64,000 nt of DNA from Pseudocolwellia sp. AS88 (GCF_030551755.1 NZ_JAUPEC010000014.1:49928-113927), one strand, 5' to 3'; shown: positions 18,054 to 28,068, numbered from the stretch's first letter. The notes: generated by a model not told the origin, from the sequence alone. Translations and numbers: made by a program.

Positions 18054-19568
18054 ATGACTTATTCAAATATCCCTAATACAGTTAAATCTGTTGTTATTGT
18101 AGGCGGAGGTTCTGCAGGTTGGATGGCTGCCGCAGCTTTATCAAAAGTGCTTGGGACACAAAATTGCGATATAACCCTTATAGAGTCAGATCAAATAGGG
18201 ACTGTCTCAGTTGGTGAAGCAACTATTCCACAAATACAATTATTTAATCGTATTTTAGAAGTAGATGAAAAAGAATTTTTAGAGTTTACTCAAGCGACAT
18301 TTAAGCTAGGAATAGAGTTTGTTGATTGGCGTAAAAAAGATCATTCATATATGCATCCTTTTGGCGCTTATGGAACAAACATAGAAGCATTACCTTTTCA
18401 CCATTACTGGCTGAAGATGCAACAAGAAGGAGGTGGGCAAGATCTTTCTAAGTACTCTTTGGCCGCAGTTGCTGCTTATCAGAACAAATTTATGCATCCA
18501 CAACCACAGCAAAATTCCCCCTTGGCTAGAATTAATTATGCCTATCATTTTGACGCGACCTTATACGCAAAATTTTTATCAAATTATTCAATAAAAAAAG
18601 GTGTGAAACGTATTGTAGGAAAAGTTGTGGATGTAGGGTTGAAAGCTGAAAATGGTTTTATTAAAGAGGTTTTCTTAGAAGATAAACAATGTATAAGTGG
18701 CGACCTTTTCATAGACTGTTCTGGTTTTAAAGGTTTATTAATTGAACAAGCACTAAAAACGGGGTTTGATGATTGGAGCCATTTTTTACCTTGTAATAGA
18801 GCTGTGGCTGTTCCTTGTGATCCAACGCAAGATCTTAAGCCTTATACACAATCTATAGCACAAGATGTTGGCTGGCGTTGGCGCATACCTTTACAGCATA
18901 GAGTGGGTAATGGCTATGTTTATGCGAGTGACTTTATCAGCGACGCTGAAGCTAAAGAAGTGTTATTAAAAGGTTTAGAGTCAGAGCCTATTGCGGATAT
19001 AAATATTTTACGTTGGACTACGGGAATGCGTAAGAAAAGCTGGAATAAAAACTGTATTGCTATTGGGCTTTCTGCAGGTTTTGTTGAACCTCTTGAGTCT
19101 ACAGGGTTGCACCTTATTCAATCAGCTATAGCAAAATTAATGACACTCTTTCCAACCAAGCAGTTTCATCAATGTGACATTGATATGTTTAATCAACAAA
19201 CCGAGAAAGAATATCAACGGATCCGTGACTTTATTGTATTGCACTACAAAGTTACCGAGAGGGATGATTCACCTTTTTGGGATTATTGTCGAAATATGTC
19301 AATCCCATCAACACTTCAACAAAAGATAGAAATGTATCAAGAGACTGGACGTATATTTAGACAAGATGATGAACTATTTAACGAAACCTCTTGGCTTGCA
19401 GTTATGCAAGGGCAAGGGATCCAACCTAAAAGCTATCATCCTTTAGTTGATCGTTTACCTGTATCTGAGATTGAGCGACGCTTACGTAATATTGAATCTG
19501 TTATTCAGAATTCGGCCGATATAATGCCTGGACATCATGAATACATAAAAAAACACTGCATGTTATAG
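18054..19568 (+). CDS. Flavin-dependent tryptophan-halogenase-family protein
   Basis: 504 residues. The FAD-binding motif GGGSAGWMAA is at residues 17-26, the family block VGEATIP follows at 53-59, and the halogenase-specific WxWxIP motif appears as GWRWRIPL. The Lys corresponding to catalytic Lys79 of PrnA is present (Lys84 in ATFKLGIEF), and so is the conserved EPLESTG block that holds the second catalytic Glu. The family uses FADH2, O2 and halide to make hypohalous acid. Members next to TBDR genes of carbohydrate loci are frequent in marine and plant-associated bacteria, where their role is not established. It starts with ATG 18054 after AAGGAATAATCAAGT. The last codons overlap a terminator stem. 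Confidence 0.9.
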   Translation: MTYSNIPNTVKSVVIVGGGSAGWMAAAALSKVLGTQNCDITLIESDQIGTVSVGEATIPQIQLFNRILEVDEKEFLEFTQATFKLGIEFVDWRKKDHSYMHPFGAYGTNIEALPFHHYWLKMQQEGGGQDLSKYSLAAVAAYQNKFMHPQPQQNSPLARINYAYHFDATLYAKFLSNYSIKKGVKRIVGKVVDVGLKAENGFIKEVFLEDKQCISGDLFIDCSGFKGLLIEQALKTGFDDWSHFLPCNRAVAVPCDPTQDLKPYTQSIAQDVGWRWRIPLQHRVGNGYVYASDFISDAEAKEVLLKGLESEPIADINILRWTTGMRKKSWNKNCIAIGLSAGFVEPLESTGLHLIQSAIAKLMTLFPTKQFHQCDIDMFNQQTEKEYQRIRDFIVLHYKVTERDDSPFWDYCRNMSIPSTLQQKIEMYQETGRIFRQDDELFNETSWLAVMQGQGIQPKSYHPLVDRLPVSEIERRLRNIESVIQNSADIMPGHHEYIKKHCML

Positions 19569-19579
19569 CAGTGTTTTTA
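19549..19579. terminator. Terminator overlapping the 3' end of the halogenase gene
   Basis: Stem AAAAACACTGC (19549-19559) and GCAGTGTTTTT (19568-19578) with an 8-base loop. The left arm and loop lie inside the last codons, and the right arm begins at the last base of the stop codon. A/T tracts on both sides make it usable from both strands, serving the converging AraC gene as well. Confidence 0.85.
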
Positions 19580-19582
19580 GGG

Positions 19583-20764
19583 TTATTTATCGTTATTGTA
19601 TTTTTCCCAAAAATCTTTTCTGTACTGAGTGGGTGTTACACCCACTAATTTTTTAAAGAAAGTGTTAAATGTCGCTTTACTGTTAAAGCCTGCCATATCC
19701 ATAATATCTAACATGGTTGTTTTACGGTACTTGTCTGTTACCAATAACGCTTTACTTTCTTCAATACGAAAATAATTGATATATTCAAAAAAGTTTTTCT
19801 CAAAATGCCGATTAATTATTGAGGATAAATGTCGAGGTGAAATCACCAACTGGTTAGCTAAGTTTTCTAATGTGAGTAAATGGTTTAAATAAGGTTTCTT
19901 CACTCGCATGTACTCTTCTATTTGCGATATTTCTTCGGGGTTAAAGGTATTAACTACTTCATCTGACTCATCATTAACGAGCTTTTTATCAATCCCTTTA
20001 AATATTGTTGAATAGCCAGCACTAAAGAAAATGAGACCTGTGATCAAAAACATAACCACGTAGTTAGAGGTTAATCCAAGAGTTTCATGGTCAACGATAA
20101 TTCCCATTTCATATGAGAAAATTATCGCCAAAGCTACAAATATCGCATTTATACGTATTACTAAAAAGCCAAGTACTAATATCTTTAACCAAGTCAGATC
20201 TACATCTTCAATATCAGCAACCTGATTTTTGATTTGTTTATGATATTTGTGTAATTCAATTAAACAAAAAATACCAAATATAAAACGCAAGCATTCACGT
20301 ATCAGATGAATAACTCGGTCAAGTATTTGTGCTTGTTCAATATTATTGTTTTGTAATGCAGACATTTTTATTTCATTGTCTAACATTAGCCAATCGTTAG
20401 TAAAATAAATCGCAAATAAAATAAAAGGAATAAAATACAGAGCTTCTTTTATCGTTAGCTTATAGTTTTTGTAAACTAAAGAGCGAATATAAAGTAATAA
20501 TAAAGGGGCTTCTATCCAATAGGCCAAACCAAACGAATAGAAAAGATTTGGTGATATATTCAACGCAAAAGCTTTAAAGGCTTCGCCAAAATTAATTAAG
20601 TTATCAAGAGGTATAGCTGCTTGAGTTATTAAAAAGCCGGCGAGTAAATAACGACTGAGCTTTTTACCTTTTTTTAAAGTCACGAGGAAAAGAGCGAAGA
20701 GTAGACAAATATAAATAGTAAATATTAGTACTAGATCATGGGTATTAAATAGAACCGATTTCAT
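19583..20764 (-). CDS. AraC-family regulator with seven membrane segments
   Basis: 393 residues. The N-terminal 260 residues contain about seven hydrophobic helices (around 10-30, 38-55, 72-95, 104-122, 155-172, 190-218 and 232-254), followed by a cytosolic linker and a C-terminal AraC/XylS double helix-turn-helix domain (about 285-388; LENLANQLVISPRHLSSIINRHF and ILDIMDMAGFNSKATFNTFFKKLVGVTPTQYR). Membrane-embedded AraC regulators of this build occur in marine Bacteroidetes and Gammaproteobacteria; a membrane sensor with direct DNA output is the likely mode, the ligand unknown. It lies between the halogenase and the divergent GH3-GH9 operon, so these are the natural targets. Confidence 0.88.
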   Translation of the reverse strand: MKSVLFNTHDLVLIFTIYICLLFALFLVTLKKGKKLSRYLLAGFLITQAAIPLDNLINFGEAFKAFALNISPNLFYSFGLAYWIEAPLLLLYIRSLVYKNYKLTIKEALYFIPFILFAIYFTNDWLMLDNEIKMSALQNNNIEQAQILDRVIHLIRECLRFIFGIFCLIELHKYHKQIKNQVADIEDVDLTWLKILVLGFLVIRINAIFVALAIIFSYEMGIIVDHETLGLTSNYVVMFLITGLIFFSAGYSTIFKGIDKKLVNDESDEVVNTFNPEEISQIEEYMRVKKPYLNHLLTLENLANQLVISPRHLSSIINRHFEKNFFEYINYFRIEESKALLVTDKYRKTTMLDIMDMAGFNSKATFNTFFKKLVGVTPTQYRKDFWEKYNNDK

Positions 20765-20865
20765 TAAATTACTTTACCTTATTAATTGTATTTTTATTTT
20801 AGGTTTATCAATGAGGTGATTTTGTTACGTCATATCATAATGAAATGCCTTAATAAGTTTTAGTA

Positions 20866-20930
20866 TTTTACGTTCAAATATACTCGTTTACGTGTATTTG
20901 TACGTTTCTAACTTATATTTGAACGATTTT
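20866..20930. promoter_or_regulatory. Inverted operator-like half sites upstream of GH3-GH9
   Basis: CGTTCAAATATA (20871-20882) and its exact inverse TATATTTGAACG (20914-20925) flank a 31-base spacer with two more TACG/CGTA-like boxes. The left box extends to TTTTACGTTCAA (20866-20877), 10 of 12 bases identical to the palindrome TTGAACGTTCAA found twice at 14604-14746, and CGTTCAAATAT also recurs at 14740-14750. It lies between the divergent AraC and GH3 genes, 55-115 bases ahead of the GH3 start. This is likely the binding region of the locus regulator, either the AraC protein or an unseen LacI-type protein. Confidence 0.6.
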
Positions 20931-20980
20931 TTTCTTTTGATAGAGAAGAATGCCTTATCTATTTTTATATTTTAGGTTAA

Positions 20981-23497
20981 ATGATGAAATTAACTAGGCA
21001 CTTTTCAATATTAACAATTATTGTCAATTTTTATATATGCGCATCAGCATTTGCGGCTGACTTATCTTTATGGCCAGAAATAAAGTCTCCTTTGGCTAAA
21101 GACCCTGCAATAGAAAGAAAAATCACTAACTTATTAAATCAAATGTCCCTCGAGCAAAAAGTAGGGCAAATGGTTCAAGCTGAAATAACTTGGGTAACAC
21201 CTGAAGATGTTAAAAAATATCATTTAGGTTCTGTATTAAATGGTGGAGGGTCTTTTTTAAATGGTAACCGTAATGCAACTGTAAATGATTGGGTTACATT
21301 TATGGATGAATTATATCTTGCTTCAATGGACACATCAGAGGGGGGACTGCCTATTCCAATGACTTATGGTATTGATGCAGTTCATGGGAATAATAAGTTT
21401 ATTGGTGCTACGTTATATCCACATAATATTGGTTTAGGTGCAGCTAATAACCCCAAATTAATTCATCAAATAGGTGAAGCTACCGCAAAAGAAGTCCTAC
21501 TCGCCGGGATAGATTGGACATTCGCTCCAACTCTAGCTGTAGCACGTGATGATAGATGGGGAAGAACTTATGAAAGTTATTCAGAAGATCCTGAAATTGT
21601 TGCTTTGTATGCTAAAGAAATGATTGAAGGTTTACAGGGTAAAGCATCAACTAATGAATTTCTAAATGAAGATCATATTTACTCAACTGCAAAGCATTGG
21701 GTTGGAGATGGTGGAACGCTGAATGGGATTGATCAAGGCGATAACCTTGATGCAGAACGAGACTTAATTGATCATCATGCAGCCGCATATTTTCCTGCGC
21801 TTAAAGCTGGAGTACAAAGCATTATGGCTTCACACAATATGTGGCATGGAGAACGTTTACATGGCAGTAAATATCTTTTAACCGATGTACTAAAAGGTAA
21901 GTTAGGTTTTGATGGGTTTATTGTTGGTGACTGGAATTCTCATAGTAAAATTCCAGGTTGTACCAACGACAGCTGCCCACAAGCTATTGATGCTGGATTA
22001 GATATGTTTATGGTGGTTGAAGAATGGAAAAACTTCATAGAAAACACAATTAAACAGGTTAAAACAGGTGAAGTCTCATTATCACGTATTGATGAAGCTG
22101 TACGTAGAATTTTGCGCGTGAAAATCCGTTCAGGTTTATTTGAAAAAGGATTACCTTCTAAAAGAAAGTACGCCAACAAAAATGAATTGTTAGGTGCTCC
22201 TGCTCACAAGGATATAGCACGACAAGCAGTTAGAGAATCTCTGGTTTTACTTAAAAATAATCATAATATTTTACCACTAAATACTAACTTGAATGTTTTA
22301 GTTGCTGGTGATGGCGCTGAAAACATGAGTAAGCAAACTGGTGGTTGGACAATTAACTGGACAGGTGAAGGTAACCAAAAATCAGACTTTCCAGGTGGTA
22401 CTTCAATTTATGATGGGATCAAGTTGGCTGTAGAAGCTGGCGGTGGTAAATCTACATTAAGTCCTAATGGTAGTTTTAAAGTGAAACCCGATGTTGCCAT
22501 TGTTGTTTTTGGTGAGAATCCTTATGCAGAATGGATCGGCGATATTAAATCGATCATTTATCAGCAACAGTCACATCGAGATGCAAAACTGATCGAATCA
22601 TTACAAGCACAAGGTATTAAAGTTGTTAGTGTATTTCTGTCTGGAAGGCCACTGTGGGTGAATCGTGAAATTAATGCTTCTACCGCGTTTATCGCGGCTT
22701 GGTTACCTGGCAGCGAAGGTATTGGTATCGCTGATGTTATTTTCAAAAATAACAAAGGTAATATAAAACATGATTTTAAAGGGAAATTATCGTTTTCATG
22801 GCCTAAATTATCATCTCAAGTTGTACTAAATAGAGGTGACACAAATTATGATCCTCTTTTCCCTTATGGCTATGGTTTAACTTATAAAGATAAAGTGATG
22901 GTTGGGGAGCTAAGTACTGAAAGTGACTTTAAAATGGAAGTGCTGAAAGACATTCCATATATGGTAATGAAAGGTCGAACGAATGAAAATTGGAATTACC
23001 AGCTACGTACTAAGAATTTACAAAAAGACATCCATACACCAATAGGAAAAGTAGATGGCTTTAGCATGATTGAAGCTGATAAAGATATTCAAGGTGATGC
23101 TAAAGAGTTTACTTGGGATGGTACAAATGATGTTGCTGTATACATAACATCGAATTGGTTTAGAGAAGACCTATCTAACTATCTATTTAATAACAGTCGT
23201 TTGGCTTTTGATATTCGTGTTGAAGATTATCCTCAAGGACCATTATTAGTGAAAATGGGGTGCAGTATTGGAGCTTGTGGAGCGTTTGATATTTCACCTT
23301 TGGTGAATAAGTTCAAATTACACTCTTGGAATAAAGTCTCTATAGATTTACTTTGTTTCGCTAATGCTGGTGTTGAGTTTGAGCGCTCAAGTGCCCCCTT
23401 TATTCTAGCAAGCAAAGATGTAGCGAAAGTACGAGTTGCTAACGTTGAATATGTACCCAATCAAGCAGGCACAGCTGATATTAAGTGTACAAACTAG
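20981..23497 (+). CDS. GH3 exo-beta-glucanase/glucosidase with C-terminal ExoP-like domain
   Basis: 838 residues with a signal peptide (about residues 1-25, ICASAFA then ADLSLW). GH3 barrel motifs: QMSLEQKVGQMVQAE, IPMTYGIDAVHGNN, DDRWGRTYESYSEDP, and the nucleophile Asp317 in FIVGDWNSH. The second domain has RESLVLLKNN, GGWTINWTGEGN and the PYGYGLTY end. The last 170 residues (from about 665) form an extra beta-domain like the galactose-binding ExoP domain of marine exo-beta-1,3/1,4-glucanases. It differs in subfamily from the GH3 at 11881. Expected products are glucose from laminarin- or cellulose-type oligosaccharides. It is followed by GH9 after 48 bases and is probably co-transcribed. 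Confidence 0.93.
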   Translation: MMKLTRHFSILTIIVNFYICASAFAADLSLWPEIKSPLAKDPAIERKITNLLNQMSLEQKVGQMVQAEITWVTPEDVKKYHLGSVLNGGGSFLNGNRNATVNDWVTFMDELYLASMDTSEGGLPIPMTYGIDAVHGNNKFIGATLYPHNIGLGAANNPKLIHQIGEATAKEVLLAGIDWTFAPTLAVARDDRWGRTYESYSEDPEIVALYAKEMIEGLQGKASTNEFLNEDHIYSTAKHWVGDGGTLNGIDQGDNLDAERDLIDHHAAAYFPALKAGVQSIMASHNMWHGERLHGSKYLLTDVLKGKLGFDGFIVGDWNSHSKIPGCTNDSCPQAIDAGLDMFMVVEEWKNFIENTIKQVKTGEVSLSRIDEAVRRILRVKIRSGLFEKGLPSKRKYANKNELLGAPAHKDIARQAVRESLVLLKNNHNILPLNTNLNVLVAGDGAENMSKQTGGWTINWTGEGNQKSDFPGGTSIYDGIKLAVEAGGGKSTLSPNGSFKVKPDVAIVVFGENPYAEWIGDIKSIIYQQQSHRDAKLIESLQAQGIKVVSVFLSGRPLWVNREINASTAFIAAWLPGSEGIGIADVIFKNNKGNIKHDFKGKLSFSWPKLSSQVVLNRGDTNYDPLFPYGYGLTYKDKVMVGELSTESDFKMEVLKDIPYMVMKGRTNENWNYQLRTKNLQKDIHTPIGKVDGFSMIEADKDIQGDAKEFTWDGTNDVAVYITSNWFREDLSNYLFNNSRLAFDIRVEDYPQGPLLVKMGCSIGACGAFDISPLVNKFKLHSWNKVSIDLLCFANAGVEFERSSAPFILASKDVAKVRVANVEYVPNQAGTADIKCTN

Positions 23498-23545
23498 ACA
23501 GACACATTAACAAATCTAAATAATAATTATAAAGAAGAGATAACA

Positions 23546-25321
23546 ATGAATTTAACGAATTGTATAACTATTTTATCAGGTGTACTTTTATTGAGTGCTT
23601 GTGGAAGTTCAAGTAATGATAAATCAGAACCAATAACAACTCAGGATCCAGTATCAACGGTTACTCCTGAAGAGCAACAAGAGTTGAGTAATGTAAACAT
23701 TAAGCTTAATCAACTTGGCTTTTTACCTAATGCAGATAAGGTCGCTATTATACCTAATGTTGAGAGTACTACATTTGAACTCGTTTCTAGCGAAACAGAT
23801 AGCGTCGTCTTTGAAGGTAATCTTTCAGGGGCCTCTTCTTGGGAATTAGCTGGAGAAGCAAAAACAAAACAAGCTGACTTTTCAGGATTTAATACACAAG
23901 GAACTTATTTTATTAGAGTTTCAGGTGTTAATGACTCAAGTACATTTGAAATTAATAACCATGTTTATTCTTCATTGCATGATGCGGCACTTAAGTTTTA
24001 TTATTTTAATCGTGCTAGCCAAGAAATTATCGAACCATATGGAGAACAATGGATAAGGGCTGCAGGGCATTTAGATCAACAAGTCAAAGTTCATGCTTCT
24101 GCAGCAACTGAGCAACGTCCGCCTTTAACGGTGATCTCTTCACCTAAAGGTTGGTATGATGCTGGCGACTACGGGAAATATGTAGTTAATTCAGGGATCT
24201 CTACCTATACCTTATTAGCCGCGTATGAGCATTTTCCAACCTTTTACCAAGATCGTAACATTACTATTCCTGAATCAAATGATGCAATTCCTGACATCCT
24301 TAATGAAACGTTATGGAATCTTGAATGGTTAGAAACTATGCAGGATTTGGATGGAGGTGTGTATCACAAACTGACAACCTTAAACTGGCCTGGATTAGAG
24401 ATGCCCGATGAGGACCAAAGAGATCGTTACGTTATAGGTAAAACTACAGCAGCATCTTTGAATTTAGCTGCTGTACTCGCAATGGCAAGCCGTGTATATG
24501 AGCCTTTTGAAAGCTCATTACCTAATAAGCGCGAAGCTTGGTTAACGTCAGCTAAGGCGGCTTGGAATTGGGCTGTTGAAAATCCAAATGAATATTATCA
24601 ACAACCTGAAGATGTGAGTAGTGGTGAGTATGGTGACATAGTACTTAACGATGAGTTCGCTTGGGCAGCCGCAGAGTTATTTATAACTACTAAGGACGTT
24701 GAATACCTTAAGCAATTTCAAAAGTATAGAAATGGACAATCAGTTCCTTCATGGGCAAGTGTATCGTATTTAGCACTAAGCACTTTGCTAATGAAAGGTG
24801 AAGACATTATTGATCCTATTGAATTCCAATCACTGAAGACTGATCAGTTATCGTTAGCTGATAATTTGGTTGAACAATATAAAGATAACAGCTACCGGGT
24901 TTCGCTTGTGACCTCAGATTTTGTTTGGGGAAGTAATGCTGCTGCATTAAATAAAGCCTTAATTTTGATGCAAGCAAACCAATTAACTGACGAAAGTAAA
25001 TATCGTGATGGGGCAATAAATATTCTTGACTATATTTTGGGACGTAATCCAACTGATTATTCATTTGTAACAGGCTTTGGGGATAAAACACCAATGAATC
25101 CTCATCATCGAGTGAGTGAGAGCGATAATAATATAGAACCCGTTCCTGGTATGTTAGTTGGTGGCCCTCATGCTGGGCGACAAGATAAATGTAATTATGT
25201 ATTTTTAGAGGCAGTGAAATCTTATTTGGATGATTGGTGTAGCTTTTCAACAAATGAAGTTACAATAAATTGGAATGCTCCTTTAGTTTATGTACTTGCC
25301 GCATTGAACGAAACTGATTAA
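23546..25321 (+). CDS. GH9 endoglucanase-family lipoprotein
   Basis: 591 residues. A lipoprotein signal ends in LLSAC (Cys19), followed by a Ser/Thr/Pro-rich linker. An N-terminal Ig-like domain of the CelD type (about 50-140, beginning NIKLNQLGFLPNADKVAII) precedes the GH9 (alpha/alpha)6 catalytic domain. Key residues: the catalytic Asp pair in GWYDAGDYGKYV (Asp205 and Asp208), the substrate-binding NPHHR (518-522), and the general acid Glu571 in NEVTINWNAPLV. The family hydrolyses beta-1,4-glucan or mixed-linkage glucan, usually as endo-enzymes, although some members with this architecture are exo-glucosidases. Its surface lipid anchor plus the GH3 and TBDR neighbours points to beta-glucan use. 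Confidence 0.92.
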   Translation: MNLTNCITILSGVLLLSACGSSSNDKSEPITTQDPVSTVTPEEQQELSNVNIKLNQLGFLPNADKVAIIPNVESTTFELVSSETDSVVFEGNLSGASSWELAGEAKTKQADFSGFNTQGTYFIRVSGVNDSSTFEINNHVYSSLHDAALKFYYFNRASQEIIEPYGEQWIRAAGHLDQQVKVHASAATEQRPPLTVISSPKGWYDAGDYGKYVVNSGISTYTLLAAYEHFPTFYQDRNITIPESNDAIPDILNETLWNLEWLETMQDLDGGVYHKLTTLNWPGLEMPDEDQRDRYVIGKTTAASLNLAAVLAMASRVYEPFESSLPNKREAWLTSAKAAWNWAVENPNEYYQQPEDVSSGEYGDIVLNDEFAWAAAELFITTKDVEYLKQFQKYRNGQSVPSWASVSYLALSTLLMKGEDIIDPIEFQSLKTDQLSLADNLVEQYKDNSYRVSLVTSDFVWGSNAAALNKALILMQANQLTDESKYRDGAINILDYILGRNPTDYSFVTGFGDKTPMNPHHRVSESDNNIEPVPGMLVGGPHAGRQDKCNYVFLEAVKSYLDDWCSFSTNEVTINWNAPLVYVLAALNETD

Positions 25322-25616
25322 TTTTATCAATATTTCAATTGATTATATTTATGCGCATGTTAACTATTTACTTATAGTGGTTATGTGCGCTTTACAATTC
25401 TTTTTTAAGTGACAATTCATTAATTCAATTGCCTTCGATATCGTGTATAATTCGCGCCATTATTTTTTGATACCCATTCCATTAAAAATTTAACTTATTT
25501 TATTTAACGGATAAATTGCCAAATACAGGGCGTTTATCTAGCTAGCTTGTAATTGATTTATATAGATAGTTAAGTTACTGGAGTTGGTACAAGTACATTT
25601 TTAGGTAGTAGAGTCC

Positions 25617-27071
25617 ATGAAGTTTATTGTAAAGTTACAGTCTGAAATCACCATTAAAAGTAGGCCTGTTCGCAAACGTTTTACTAAAATATTAGAATCT
25701 AACCTCAAAACTGTACTACGTCGTGTAGACCCACAAGTTCATGTTCGTATGACTTGGGATAATATTGAAGTGAATTCACCAAACGATACCCCAGAGAATC
25801 GTGAGAAAGTGATTTCTACTTTGAAATGTGTTCCTGGTATTCCAATGTTTTTAGAAGTTGTACAAACTGACTTTACCGATGTACATAGCATCTACGAGAA
25901 AACAGTTGCTTTACACGCTAAAAGTATTGAAAACAAAACCTTTTGTGTTCGTGTAAAACGTACAGGTACGCACGACTTTAAATCTATTCAAGTTGAGCAA
26001 TATGTTGGCGGTGGCTTAAACCAAGCGGTTGAATCGGCAAAAGTTAAATTAAGTAAACCTGATATCACCATTCATTTAGAAATAAAAAATGAAAAACTCT
26101 TTATTGTTACAGAACGTCATAAAGGTTTAGGCGGCTTCCCAATAGCAACTCAAGAAGATGTATTATCGTTAATGTCTGGTGGTTTTGACTCTGCTGTTGC
26201 AAGTTACCAAATGATCAAAAAAGGTGCTCGCACTCATTATTGTTTCTTTAACTTAGGTGGTTCAGCACACGAGATTGGTGTTAAACAAGTAAGTTATTAT
26301 TTATGGAACAAGTTTGGTGCTTCACATAAAGTTAAGTTTTTCGTTATTGATTTTGAGCCTGTTGTAGCTGAAATTTTAGAGAAAGTAGAAAATGGTCAAA
26401 TGGGCGTTATTCTAAAACGTATGATGATGCGCGCAGCAGAAAAAATTGCAGCACGCGCTAAAATACAAGCATTGGTTACAGGTGAAGCGTTAGGTCAAGT
26501 ATCTAGCCAAACATTGACTAACTTAAACGTAATTGATCGTGTTACAGAAACTCTAATTTTAAGACCTTTAACGGCTTACGATAAACAAGATATTATTGAT
26601 ATCGCTCGCCAAATTGGTACTGAAGACTTCTCTAAAACTATCCCTGAATACTGTGGTGTGATTTCAAATAAACCAACAGTGAAAGCGGTATTATCTAAAA
26701 TTGAAGAAGAAGAAGGTAATTTTGACTTTGATATTTTAGACAACGTAGTTAAAAATACTCGTTTATATGATATTCGTGATATTGCGACAGAAGCTGAAGC
26801 CGAAATTAAAGCGGTAGAAATGGTAGATCAACTTGATGATACTGCCATTGTTCTTGATATCAGAAGTCCTGACGAAGAAGATAACAATCCACTGTCATTA
26901 GACAAGGTTGAAGTGATTCATATTCCTTTCTATAAACTGGCGACAAAGTTTGATGAGTTGCCTAAAGATAAAGAATATTTCCTTTATTGTGATCAAGGTG
27001 TGATGAGTAAGTTACAAGCCTTGTACCTATTAGATAATGGTTATACTAACGTTAAAGTTTATCGTCCATAA
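25617..27071 (+). CDS. thiI: tRNA 4-thiouridine synthase / thiamine thiazole sulfur carrier
   Basis: 484 residues, close to the usual length of the enterobacterial type. An N-terminal ferredoxin-like/THUMP domain (about 1-165) is followed by the PP-loop adenylation domain with [10 protein letters not shown] (about residues 188-197) and a C-terminal rhodanese domain (about 400-484) whose persulfide Cys is Cys458 in YCDQG. It makes s4U8 in tRNA, and the rhodanese domain also supports thiazole synthesis. It starts with ATG 25617. It is monocistronic, with 295 bases of intergenic DNA upstream. Confidence 0.97.
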   Translation: MKFIVKLQSEITIKSRPVRKRFTKILESNLKTVLRRVDPQVHVRMTWDNIEVNSPNDTPENREKVISTLKCVPGIPMFLEVVQTDFTDVHSIYEKTVALHAKSIENKTFCVRVKRTGTHDFKSIQVEQYVGGGLNQAVESAKVKLSKPDITIHLEIKNEKLFIVTERHKGLGGFPIATQEDVLSLMSGGFDSAVASYQMIKKGARTHYCFFNLGGSAHEIGVKQVSYYLWNKFGASHKVKFFVIDFEPVVAEILEKVENGQMGVILKRMMMRAAEKIAARAKIQALVTGEALGQVSSQTLTNLNVIDRVTETLILRPLTAYDKQDIIDIARQIGTEDFSKTIPEYCGVISNKPTVKAVLSKIEEEEGNFDFDILDNVVKNTRLYDIRDIATEAEAEIKAVEMVDQLDDTAIVLDIRSPDEEDNNPLSLDKVEVIHIPFYKLATKFDELPKDKEYFLYCDQGVMSKLQALYLLDNGYTNVKVYRP

Positions 27072-27128
27072 ATTTATCTAAGTAAACATTATAATAACGA
27101 GCTATAACAAACTATAGAGGCTCAGGCA

Positions 27129-28064
27129 TTAAAGACTTAGTGCTAAAACCTTTTGATATAGCTCAGTATTTTTCGGGGTAGGAATATTCAGTTCTTGCCC
27201 TAGTTTATGAATATAGCCATTAATATATTCTATCTCTGTTTCTCTATTTAGCTGTACATCACATCGCATTGATGAACTATTTTGAGCTGTATTTTTTGCT
27301 ACTAATAATACGGTTTCAAGCAATTGTACTTTATTTAAACTAATATCTTTTGTATTACCAATCGCGACTATTTCATCAATCACTTGCTCAATAATAGAAG
27401 TAAACTCTGGGTTAGCCACTTCGCCATTTTTAATATCAAACACAGCAGTTAATGGATTTATCACGCAGTTAATTGCTAGCTTTAACCATTGTTTTGATAA
27501 AATATCATTGCACCAAGCAACTGCAGGTAATGCGGTATCTAATAAATCAATTATGGCTTTTTGCTTATTTGACTCTATATACTTTTCAGTCGGGTCAAAC
27601 TTCACACCCAAATGAGATATTCCAACACCAGTATGTTTTATTTCATCATTAGCTATTTTCAAACAACCATGGGTAGTGAGCATATCAAGTACTGTATTAT
27701 TTTTTAAATATTGGTTTGATTGTGTATTTAGCGCACCTAAACCATTATGGGTTGTTATAACAAGTGTATTAGGGGTGATAATACTTTGAATGTCAGCAAT
27801 GGCTTGATTGAGTTGATAACTTTTTACACAAACAAGAACAATATCAATTGGACTTTTCGGCTGTGTAGTAATGTTGCTAGGGATTACATGTGTAGCGTCA
27901 TTAATATCTGTGAATTTGATCTCATTTGGTAAGGTTTTACGTTTAGTCGATTGATAAAGATAACAGTTAATCGAGTGTTTACTGTTTAATGCAAAATGGC
28001 TATACCACAATAGACCTATTGCACCTGAGCCTACAATAAGTATATTAGCTTTCTGTTTATTCAT
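27129..28064 (-). CDS. panE: 2-dehydropantoate 2-reductase family protein
   Basis: 311 residues from ATG 28064; a GTG at 28085 would overlap the upstream gene, and the ATG places the Rossmann motif ILIVGSGAIGLLW near the N terminus, as is usual. The family fold is an NADPH-binding N-terminal domain and a helical C-terminal domain with KQWLKLAINCVINPLTA, where the Lys is the catalytic residue. It reduces ketopantoate to pantoate in coenzyme A synthesis. It starts 5 bases after the VanZ-like gene. Family members sometimes act on other 2-keto acids, so the substrate is likely rather than proven. Confidence 0.85.
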   Translation of the reverse strand: MNKQKANILIVGSGAIGLLWYSHFALNSKHSINCYLYQSTKRKTLPNEIKFTDINDATHVIPSNITTQPKSPIDIVLVCVKSYQLNQAIADIQSIITPNTLVITTHNGLGALNTQSNQYLKNNTVLDMLTTHGCLKIANDEIKHTGVGISHLGVKFDPTEKYIESNKQKAIIDLLDTALPAVAWCNDILSKQWLKLAINCVINPLTAVFDIKNGEVANPEFTSIIEQVIDEIVAIGNTKDISLNKVQLLETVLLVAKNTAQNSSSMRCDVQLNRETEIEYINGYIHKLGQELNIPTPKNTELYQKVLALSL

Positions 28065-28068
28065 CTTG

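Noticed and set aside
24816..25253. 145-residue open frame on the minus strand
   Set aside because: Antisense to the GH9 catalytic domain, whose active-site residues are on the plus strand; the translated sequence is low in plausible protein features.
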